Assembly (NCBI GenBank): GCA_029820995.1
Contig: JALGUG010000049.1
Coordinates: forward strand, 1 to 42,600
Reading direction: 5' to 3'
Length of the DNA: 42,600 nucleotides
Source of the DNA: Candidatus Zipacnadia bacterium
Lineage (GTDB): Bacteria; Armatimonadota; Zipacnadia; JALGUG01
A program made the position numbers and the translations under genes. The notes under the pieces are model-generated. The model had not been told where the DNA came from and did no database searches. It saw nothing but the letters and a program-made list of their open reading frames with translations. Shown here piece by piece: positions 36,218 through 42,600 of this stretch. The first letter of the stretch is position 1; every line of letters starts with the position of its first letter.

Positions 36218-38131
36218 GTGAACGCCCGCCGGCAATGGCCTGTGTGGGCCTCCGCATGTTATCTTGGCATCCTCACTCTTGGGGGCGTGTGGGCTCAGCA
36301 GCCCGCCCCGGAGGCCGCTCCCACCCCCGATACGATTGTAGCTGAAGTTGATGGCAAGCCGATCCGGCAATCATCCCTCGCTCGTGCTGTGCAGCAGGAG
36401 TGGGGCATGCGCATCCTGGATCGGCTGATCCGTGACCGGCTGATCTTCACTGCCGCGCAAAAACGGGGACTAACCCTCACCACCGAAGACCTCGACCGAG
36501 CGGTGACGGCCGCGGAAAGCGACTATCCCACTAAGTCCGCCTTCGCCCGGGCGCTGAAGAAGCAGGGGCTCACGCCCGCTTCCTTCCGGTGGCGGACTCG
36601 GCTGAAACTACTGCTGCAGAAGCTCATCGAGCAGGAGGAGAAGGTCACCGACGAGCAGATCAGGCAGTACTATGAACAGCACCCCCAGGAGTTCAAGCAG
36701 CCGGCGCAAATCGAGTTCGAGGAAATCGTCTGTGCCGACATCCAGCAGGCATACCGCGCCCGCCAGCGGCTGGTAAATGGCGAGGACTTCGCCAAGGTCG
36801 CCGTAGAACTGTCTCAGGCGCCGAGCAAAGTGGCCGGCGGGGCGCGTCAGGCCGTCACGAAGCAGCAACTGGCCAATGACGCCCTGTGGGATGCGCTGTG
36901 GGACCTCAAGGAGGGCGACATTAGCGCGCCCATTGACACCGGTGATGCCTACTATGTCGTCCGGGTGAACCGAAAACAGGAGGCCCGGGAACTAACGCTT
37001 GCGGACGCCAAGTCCCGGATCGCAAAGCAGCTCGCCGAAGACAATAAGTTGACCCCCGACGACATGGAGCGGCTTCTAATCATCCGCAGCAACATCAAGA
37101 TCCTGACCGAACAAGCCAAAGGGCTGGAGCTTGTCTACGAGGACATGCATAAGATCAGGGCGGAGGTGGAAGGCCGAACCGTTGAACTGCCTCAGCCTCT
37201 GGAAATCCTGCCCACCGGTACTATGATCGGACCCGTGCGCCCCCTGCTCGAAGAGCTCGGTATTCGCACCTACTGGGACCCAGCCGCCCAGATGGTGCGG
37301 TCCTCCGCCGATCTCGGCCCCGTGGAGTTGGTGGCGGGCTCCAAAGTGCTGCGCGTTGGCCGGGCGGAGTACGAGATGCCGGCCGAAGCCAGTCTGCGCC
37401 ACGGCATGATGTATGCTCCGGTGCGGGCCGTAGTGGAGATGGGATTTGGCGGCCAGGTCAAATGGCTGCGAGCCCGCCGAACGCTGAAGATTACCGGGCC
37501 ACCCGAGGAGGGGCGACCGGTGCCGGCGCGTCCCGAACAGGCCGCGCCTCGTGAGAAAGCCCCGGAGGAGTCCAAAGCGGCGACCGCGCAGCCCGGAAAG
37601 CCGGCAGAAGCCGCGGCGCCCAAGCCGGCTGAGGCCGCCCCGGCGCCGGAGAAGCCCCAGGCGCCCGCTGTCGAGAATAGCATGGTCATGATTCAGACTA
37701 AGAAAGGCGACATCCTGATCAAGTTGTTTGACACGGATGCGCCCGAGACCGTAGCTAACTTCCTCAAGCTCACCAAGGAAGGGTTCTACGACGGCCTCAC
37801 CTTCCACGTGGTTGAACCGGGCTACTTCGTGCAGGGCGGGGACCCCAAAGGCAATGGAACCGGCGGCCCGGGGTATACGATTAAGGATGAGGTCAACCAA
37901 CACAAGCACGTAAAAGGCGCAGTGGCCATGGCCAAGATCGGCCAAGAGCCCGATAGCGCGGGCAGCCAGTTCTACATCTGTCTCGAACCGCAAAAACACC
38001 TCGACGACGCCGGGATCTATACCGTGTTCGGCCAGGTCGTTCAGGGAATGGATGTGGTGGAGAAGCTCGAGGTCGGAGATGTTATGCAAAAGGTGATTGT
38101 GGTTGCGGAGAGGAAACCGGCTGCAACGTAG
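36218..38131 (+). CDS. Chimeric peptidyl-prolyl isomerase: SurA/parvulin + copper-amine-oxidase-N-like + cyclophilin
   Basis: 637-residue exported folding factor. A signal peptide (about 1-27) is followed by a SurA/PrsA-like N-terminal helical domain (about 40-155) and a parvulin-like domain (about 164-255; FEEIVCADIQQAYRARQRL, GEDFAKVAVELS). Residues 337-425 match the Cu_amine_oxidN stalk fold (VRPLLEELGIRTYWDPAAQMVR, MMYAPVRAVVEMGF). An Ala/Pro/Lys/Glu-rich linker leads to a cyclophilin domain (487-632; QGGDPKGNGTGGPGY, SAGSQFYICL, YTVFGQV). In the cyclophilin the usual F-H-R-V is F-H-V-V, so the catalytic Arg is Val531. Two PPIase folds in one chain are unusual. I choose the GTG at 36218, 5 bases after GGGAGGGA, not the longer frame from 36107, which overlaps the promoter. 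Confidence 0.88.
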   Translation: MNARRQWPVWASACYLGILTLGGVWAQQPAPEAAPTPDTIVAEVDGKPIRQSSLARAVQQEWGMRILDRLIRDRLIFTAAQKRGLTLTTEDLDRAVTAAESDYPTKSAFARALKKQGLTPASFRWRTRLKLLLQKLIEQEEKVTDEQIRQYYEQHPQEFKQPAQIEFEEIVCADIQQAYRARQRLVNGEDFAKVAVELSQAPSKVAGGARQAVTKQQLANDALWDALWDLKEGDISAPIDTGDAYYVVRVNRKQEARELTLADAKSRIAKQLAEDNKLTPDDMERLLIIRSNIKILTEQAKGLELVYEDMHKIRAEVEGRTVELPQPLEILPTGTMIGPVRPLLEELGIRTYWDPAAQMVRSSADLGPVELVAGSKVLRVGRAEYEMPAEASLRHGMMYAPVRAVVEMGFGGQVKWLRARRTLKITGPPEEGRPVPARPEQAAPREKAPEESKAATAQPGKPAEAAAPKPAEAAPAPEKPQAPAVENSMVMIQTKKGDILIKLFDTDAPETVANFLKLTKEGFYDGLTFHVVEPGYFVQGGDPKGNGTGGPGYTIKDEVNQHKHVKGAVAMAKIGQEPDSAGSQFYICLEPQKHLDDAGIYTVFGQVVQGMDVVEKLEVGDVMQKVIVVAERKPAAT

Positions 38132-38143
38132 GGAACCACCAGC

Positions 38144-38167
38144 AATACGCCCGAGGCCCAGCGTATT
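38144..38167 (+). terminator. Hairpin after the PPIase gene
   Basis: AATACGC (38144-38150) and GCGTATT (38161-38167) form a 7-bp stem with a 10-base loop, 12 bases after the stop. No T-run follows, so it may be a weak terminator or an mRNA-stabilising end. Confidence 0.4.
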
Positions 38168-38229
38168 CATCAGCCCTGCAAGACTTTCATTCAGTGCATC
38201 GCGACGTTGACACAGGGAGGAACAGGCGA

Positions 38230-39801
38230 ATGTCCGGACAACCGATCACACTGCGGCTCACGACGACAGTACTCGTTGCGCTAATGGCGACATCCCTCTG
38301 CTGCGTCGCCCAAGAGGCCCCCGCGCCCGCCGGCGCCCCCCAGGTCCCTGGCCAGTACGGAGCCTCAACCGGAACCTCAATTGACGGCATTCCCTTGCTC
38401 TGGGTCCGGCAGAAGTCACCCGTCGGCTCGCATCTATTCTCGGTGTTCTTCCTGAACGCCGATGTCGGCTGGGTCTGCGGGCGGCGGGGCGTCATTCTCA
38501 CCACTACAAACGGTGGCGAGGAATGGGTTCGCCGCGACAGCACCGTGGATGTGGATCTCAACAAGATCCTGTTCCTCGATGCGCAGAACGGCTGGTGCGT
38601 CGGCGACGAAGGGACAATCCTGCGCAGCACCGACGGCGGCGTCACCTGGGCGAAGCTCAATGTCTGGTCGCCCTGCAACCTGGGCGAAGTCCCCGACCTG
38701 TATGACATCCTCTTCCTCGGGGACGACGGCTACATCGTGGGTCAGTTCTATACCGTACTGCACACGCGGGACGGCGGTAGAACCTGGATTCCACGCCAGG
38801 GGCCGCTCCGACTCTCGCGTGAGAAGACCGACAATGTGACGATCATCGAGGTCGCCGAGTTCCGGGAGCCGTACCGCGAGTACAACTTCATGGGCGTTGA
38901 CGGCAACAACAGCTACTCGAACCCTAACATCCGGCAGCGCTATATCCAGAAAATCCAGACCCGCACCGACCAGAATCGGTGGGTGCATCGCCACCGGCTG
39001 CGACGCGCCAGCCCCAACGAGATCTACTACGCGGCCAGCTTCGTCTCTCCCGAAATCGGCTGGATCGTGGGACGGACGAAGGGTCGCATTATGCACTCCG
39101 CCACCGGGTGGTTCCGGTGGGCCGCACAGCACAAGCGACACGATCACAACGCCACACTCTACGATGTCCAGTTCATTGACCAGGAGACCGGCTGGGCCGT
39201 CGGGACCGACGGCATCTGGCTTACTCGCGACGGCGGCGTGCGCTGGTATCGTCCCCGCCCGCCACACGACGCCTACACGCAGGTCAAGGCCTTCAGCACC
39301 GAATGGGACCGGCAAGACCTGGCCAGCCCGTACCGCTGGGACCGCACGCCGATATGGGTCTACCAGGGCCACCCCGAGGTGCGCCGCGCGGTCTGCTACT
39401 ATGACGGCGTTGGCCACCGGGAACTGGTGCCGCACTTGAAGGATTCCTCGCCTCCCACGCTGCGCGGCGTCCAGTTCCTGGACCACAATATCGGCTTTGC
39501 CGTCGGCGACCGCGCACATATCATCTTCACGGTCAACGGTGGGTTCGATTGGGCTCTGTACGTGGCACCCCACTTGAACCAGGGGCCCGACTTCCAGAAC
39601 AGCACGGCCACCTGGCATACCCCCGACTTCTATGACGTTAACTTCGTGGACAACAGTGTCGGGTGGGTGGTCGGCCAGTGGGGCACTATTCTGAAGTACA
39701 ACGGACCGCCGCTGGAGGCGTCGCCGCGCGAACCTGAGGAGAGTTTCCCGTTCCAACAGGTCCTGCGTCGGCAAGCATACTACTTCGACAGCAAGCCCTA
39801 A
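38230..39801 (+). CDS. YCF48/BNR-type seven-repeat beta-propeller, exported
   Basis: 523-residue secreted protein with a signal peptide (about 1-28). Seven blades carry the YCF48-like pattern G-W-x-V-G ... T-x-D-G-G-x-x-W: GWVCGRRGVILTTTNGGEEW, GWCVGDEGTILRSTDGGVTW, GYIVGQFYTVLHTRDGGRTW, GWIVGRTKGRIM, GWAVGTDGIWLTRDGGVRW, GFAVGDRAHIIFTVNGGFDW and GWVVGQWGTIL. That count predicts a closed seven-bladed propeller. YCF48/HCF136 help photosystem II assembly in phototrophs, but similar propellers are common in non-phototrophs and nothing here suggests photosynthesis. The ATG at 38230 follows GGGAGGAACAGGCGA; the frame opens earlier at 38194. A strong hairpin follows the gene. Confidence 0.85.
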   Translation: MSGQPITLRLTTTVLVALMATSLCCVAQEAPAPAGAPQVPGQYGASTGTSIDGIPLLWVRQKSPVGSHLFSVFFLNADVGWVCGRRGVILTTTNGGEEWVRRDSTVDVDLNKILFLDAQNGWCVGDEGTILRSTDGGVTWAKLNVWSPCNLGEVPDLYDILFLGDDGYIVGQFYTVLHTRDGGRTWIPRQGPLRLSREKTDNVTIIEVAEFREPYREYNFMGVDGNNSYSNPNIRQRYIQKIQTRTDQNRWVHRHRLRRASPNEIYYAASFVSPEIGWIVGRTKGRIMHSATGWFRWAAQHKRHDHNATLYDVQFIDQETGWAVGTDGIWLTRDGGVRWYRPRPPHDAYTQVKAFSTEWDRQDLASPYRWDRTPIWVYQGHPEVRRAVCYYDGVGHRELVPHLKDSSPPTLRGVQFLDHNIGFAVGDRAHIIFTVNGGFDWALYVAPHLNQGPDFQNSTATWHTPDFYDVNFVDNSVGWVVGQWGTILKYNGPPLEASPREPEESFPFQQVLRRQAYYFDSKP

Positions 39802-39828
39802 GCGGCCCCAGTTTCGAACTAGTAGCCC

Positions 39829-39855
39829 GGGGCGGACGAAGGCTCTGTCCGCCCC
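39829..39855 (+). terminator. Perfect 9-bp GC hairpin after the propeller gene
   Basis: GGGGCGGAC (39829-39837) and GTCCGCCCC (39847-39855) pair perfectly around a 9-base loop, 27 bases after the propeller stop. It is followed by GTGTTACATT, not a long T-run. The longest frame of the next gene would start at the first base after it, which argues that the real start is further on. Confidence 0.6.
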
Positions 39856-39927
39856 GTGTTACATTCCCACACCGGGGCATGCACGCCTTTGCCTCCGCGG
39901 GGGCTGAAACATGGCTTGGAGCCGCGT

Positions 39928-41385
39928 GTGCCTTCTGCTGGTGCCTTCCCCAACGGAATTGACCCGCTCAGAATCCTCCATGAGCGCCCGGAGGAGTGCG
40001 CTGACCGCACCTTGACCCGGGCACAGCTAATCGTACTGCTCCTGGCGCTCATCGGCGCGGCCGTATGGGCCTGGCGGGATGGCTTCAGCTTGCTGCTGGC
40101 CGCCAACGCCCTCGCCATCATCTTCTATACCGCCCAGTCCCTCTACAAATTCCACCTCGTCTGGCGCTCTCTCGGTCGGCACGCCGAGGTCCCGGTAACG
40201 CCGGCGGAGATCGCCGCCCTGCGCGACGAAGACCTGCCCCGATATACCATCTTGCTGCCGCTCTACCGCGAATCCGAGGTGCTGGCGCAGCTCGTCGAGG
40301 CCTTGCGTGCGCTCGATTACCCCGCGCAGAAGCTCGATGTGCAGATCCTGCTGGAAGAAGACGATGCGCTCACACGGGAAGCCTTCGAGCGCCTCAACCC
40401 CGGCCCGCCCTTCCGGGCCGTGATCGTGCCGGATAGTCTGCCCAAAACTAAGCCCAAAGCCTGCAACTACGGGCTCTACGCGACGGACGCGGACCTCCTA
40501 GTCATCTATGATGCCGAGGACCGCCCGGAACCGGACCAGCTCAAGAAGGCAGTCGCGGCCTTCAAAAAGCTCCCGCAGCGAACGATCTGTCTGCAGGCCA
40601 AGCTCAACTATTACAATCAGCGCCAGAATCTGCTGACCCGATGGTTCACCGCCGAGTACTCGGTGTGGTTTGACCTCTTCTTGCCCGGACTGACCGCCTC
40701 CCAGGCGCCGATCCCGCTGGGTGGCACCTCCAACCATTTTAAGGTCCCCGCGCTGCAGGAGCTGGGTGGCTGGGACCCGTTCAACGTCACCGAAGACTGC
40801 GACCTCGGCGTGCGTCTGCACAAGCTCGGCTACCGCACCGCGGTGCTGGACAGCACGACGTGGGAGGAAGCGAACAGTGATTGGCTCGGCTGGATCCGGC
40901 AGAGGTCCCGCTGGGTCAAGGGCTACCTGCAGACCTATCTGGTCCACATGCGCCGCCCCTGGCAGCTCCTGCGTTCCCTGGGCTGGAAGGACTTCTTCAG
41001 CTTCCAGATGACTATTGGAGGGTCGCTGGTCTGCTTCTTGCTCAATCCCGTCTATTGGGCCATCACGGCCCTGTGGTTCGCCACTCACTCCGGACTGATT
41101 GCGGCACTGTTCCCGACCTGGCTGTACGTCTTGGGCAGTCTCTGCCTGTTCGTGGCCAACTTCGTCTTCGTCTATCTGGGAGTTGCCGGCTGCATGCAGC
41201 GGAAGTACTACGACCTGGTGAAGTACGCCATGTTCTTTCCCCTCTACTGGCTGCTCATGAGTGTGGGCGCGTGGAAGGCCTTTGCCCAGCTCATCACGCG
41301 GCCTCATTATTGGGAAAAGACCGAACACGGGCTGTTCCCCGACGGCGGGGCCTCGGCGGAGGAGGATGTCGGTGGCCCACACTGA
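39928..41385 (+). CDS. Membrane-bound GT2 glycosyltransferase (processive synthase type)
   Basis: 485-residue family 2 glycosyltransferase with membrane spans at both ends, like cellulose/hyaluronan synthase-type enzymes that both make and export a glycan. The N-terminal spans lie at about 32-75. The catalytic domain shows LLPLYRESEVLAQLVEAL, the nucleotide-sugar DxD-type motif I-Y-D-A-E-D, T-E-D-C-D-L-G as acceptor base motif, and Q-R-S-R-W-V-K-G as the Q/R-x-x-R-W product-binding motif. C-terminal spans follow from about 360 to 465. I choose GTG 39928 with GGAG 6 bases upstream; the frame runs back to GTG 39856, directly after a terminator hairpin. The next gene overlaps its end by 20 bases. 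Product unknown. Confidence 0.86.
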   Translation: MPSAGAFPNGIDPLRILHERPEECADRTLTRAQLIVLLLALIGAAVWAWRDGFSLLLAANALAIIFYTAQSLYKFHLVWRSLGRHAEVPVTPAEIAALRDEDLPRYTILLPLYRESEVLAQLVEALRALDYPAQKLDVQILLEEDDALTREAFERLNPGPPFRAVIVPDSLPKTKPKACNYGLYATDADLLVIYDAEDRPEPDQLKKAVAAFKKLPQRTICLQAKLNYYNQRQNLLTRWFTAEYSVWFDLFLPGLTASQAPIPLGGTSNHFKVPALQELGGWDPFNVTEDCDLGVRLHKLGYRTAVLDSTTWEEANSDWLGWIRQRSRWVKGYLQTYLVHMRRPWQLLRSLGWKDFFSFQMTIGGSLVCFLLNPVYWAITALWFATHSGLIAALFPTWLYVLGSLCLFVANFVFVYLGVAGCMQRKYYDLVKYAMFFPLYWLLMSVGAWKAFAQLITRPHYWEKTEHGLFPDGGASAEEDVGGPH

Positions 41386-42600
41386 CCGGGCGGCGCCGCA
41401 ACCGGTCCCGCGCCACGAGGCCTTGGTGGTCTTCGCGCTGCCCGTTCTGGTGGGCGCCCTGCTGGCGCGCTATGTCGTCTTGGATTGCGGCCGGGTGGAC
41501 TGGCAGGTTGTGGCGGCGACGGCTCACGCGGTTGATGTCTGCGAAGCCCATGGCAGAATCAACCTCGGCCTGCTCGGCTTTGTTGATGCCCCCCTGCCTG
41601 CGCTGGCGCAGTTGCCGTTGGCCTGGGCCGCTCCGGGGCTGGCGCGAGCCGGACTCACCGGCCCTCTTGTAGCTGCCTTGTTTGCCGGCTGGGCCGCGGT
41701 GCTGTTGAATCTGTGGGCGGCGGAATGCGGTCTGCGGCGAATGGTCCGCTGGCCTCTCGTCGCATTGTGGGCCGGGCATCCCCTGTGTCTGACCTGGACT
41801 GCGACGGGCTCGGCCCTCATGCTCTTCGCCTGCATGGTTCTCGGCGCCTGGCGGTCGTTGTTCCGGTGGGCTGAGACGGACAGCTTTCGTGACCTGTTGG
41901 CCGTAAGCTGCTATCTCACGGCGGCGCTGATGACGCGGTATGAGACAATCTATCTGGTGATCGCCTTCGTCTTGGTCATCGCAGCCCGCATCGCCGCTGC
42001 CCGGACAGGCGACGGCTGGGTTCGCCTGGAGGGCACGCTGTTGGCCTTTCTCCTGCCGATCGCTTACGTCGCCGGCCTGTGGCTCCTCTTCAATCAGCTC
42101 ATTATGGGCGACTGGCTCCACTTCTGGCGCAAGAGCTACGGCGGGGCCGTGGCCCTCGGCGCCGGCCACCCGTCCGGGCCGGAAAGCGCGGCGGAGGCCT
42201 TCGGTCTGACCGTCGTACTCGCAGCACCAGTAGTCATTCCACTGTTCACGGCTGCCGTCCATGCACTTGACCGGGGACGTCCGCTTCCGGCACTGGGACT
42301 AACCATCACCTTCGCCCTGCTGGTCGGCTACACGCTTCTCCTGCCGGGAGCAGTGCTGCGCACCGCGGCCCAAGCGGGAGACACGCGGGTCCTGCCCTGG
42401 CTCGGCGCGCTGGTGCTGGCGACGACTATGGTACTCGTCCCACCCCTGTTGCGGCCCGCCGACAAGAGCCGGCTCTTTGGAGCCGTGCTGGGCTTACTGA
42501 TCTTTGCAGCCTTGGCGCTCCCGCTGACCTCGCTATGGCCCGGCGCAGCGAGCTATCCCGGTCGGCTGGGTCTACTGGTGGCCGGACAGCCGGCGCTGTC
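41366..42600 (+). CDS. Multi-pass membrane protein, GT-C-like (3' end outside window)
   Basis: At least 411 residues are visible and the frame is open at the window edge. It is very hydrophobic, with about ten spans (ALVVFALPVLVGALLARYVV, LVALFAGWAAVLL-like stretch, LVIAFVLVIAARIA, FLLPIAYVAGLWLLF, LGLTITFALLVGYTLLL, VLGLLIFAALALP). An early loop has F-V-D-A-P-L-P-A-L, which recalls the first-loop acidic motif of GT-C (PMT/ArnT-like) lipid-linked sugar transferases, but this is weak evidence. It starts at ATG 41366 or GTG 41372 (the GTG has GGAGG 6 bases upstream) inside the end of the GT2 gene, so translation is likely coupled. The pair may build or export one glycan. Function is not established. 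Confidence 0.7.
   Translation, partial: MSVAHTDRAAPQPVPRHEALVVFALPVLVGALLARYVVLDCGRVDWQVVAATAHAVDVCEAHGRINLGLLGFVDAPLPALAQLPLAWAAPGLARAGLTGPLVAALFAGWAAVLLNLWAAECGLRRMVRWPLVALWAGHPLCLTWTATGSALMLFACMVLGAWRSLFRWAETDSFRDLLAVSCYLTAALMTRYETIYLVIAFVLVIAARIAAARTGDGWVRLEGTLLAFLLPIAYVAGLWLLFNQLIMGDWLHFWRKSYGGAVALGAGHPSGPESAAEAFGLTVVLAAPVVIPLFTAAVHALDRGRPLPALGLTITFALLVGYTLLLPGAVLRTAAQAGDTRVLPWLGALVLATTMVLVPPLLRPADKSRLFGAVLGLLIFAALALPLTSLWPGAASYPGRLGLLVAGQPAL

Noticed and set aside
38230..39801. Evidence of photosynthesis from the YCF48-like protein
   Set aside because: Such propellers are widespread in non-phototrophs and no other photosynthesis gene is in the window.

Overview
The window reads as one stretch of a high-GC bacterial chromosome with short intergenic gaps and frequent GTG/TTG starts. 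LptC- and LptA-like genes and a 1108-residue outer-membrane barrel candidate show a diderm (two-membrane) envelope. A CsaB-type pyruvyl transferase, many secreted proteins with carboxypeptidase-regulatory or FlgD-like folds, a YCF48-type propeller and a TRM11-like methylase would fit a lineage such as Armatimonadota. That placement is inference from gene content, not a phylogenetic result. I saw no tRNA, rRNA, CRISPR array, transposase or phage gene.

Layout. (1) 1-10584, minus strand: an envelope block read in the order outer-membrane barrel, FlgD-tailed secreted protein, two carboxypeptidase-regulatory-domain lipoproteins, LptC, LptA (cut by the window edge). (2) 10632-14958: a divergent surface-polymer locus, csaB to the left and a GT4 glycosyltransferase plus an O-antigen ligase/polymerase-like protein to the right, with good sigma70-type promoters facing outward. 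(3) 14948-24502, minus strand: DUF362 protein, sugar nucleotidyltransferase, GHMP sugar kinase, M14 carboxypeptidase with Ig-like tail, DNA ligase LigA, VanZ-thioredoxin fusion, HtrA protease, and Ogt DNA repair protein. (4) 24667-30978, plus strand: a broken B12-binding/radical SAM gene, then a promoter and a cluster of TRM11-like methylase, class I methyltransferase, ABC-F ATPase and a TIM-barrel sugar isomerase. (5) 31038-32919, minus strand: metallo-beta-lactamase-fold hydrolase and Gfo/Idh/MocA dehydrogenase. (6) 33000-42600, plus strand: membrane protein with a regulatory beta-sandwich tail, HEAT/TPR protein, a chimeric parvulin/cyclophilin, a seven-repeat YCF48-like propeller, a processive-type GT2 and an overlapping multi-pass membrane protein cut by the window edge.

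How the genes fit together: most of the window serves the cell envelope. It covers lipopolysaccharide transport (LptC, LptA), outer-membrane and periplasmic structure, periplasmic folding and quality control (HtrA, chimeric PPIase), surface polysaccharide assembly and pyruvylation (CsaB, GT4, O-antigen ligase-like, GT2) and activation of a sugar to a nucleotide sugar (GHMP kinase plus nucleotidyltransferase). The most unusual points are two damaged reading frames (lipoprotein near 2503, radical SAM near 25611), an in-frame VanZ-thioredoxin fusion with an internal ribosome binding site, an HtrA with Glu where the triad Asp is expected, and a two-PPIase chimera whose cyclophilin part lacks the catalytic Arg.
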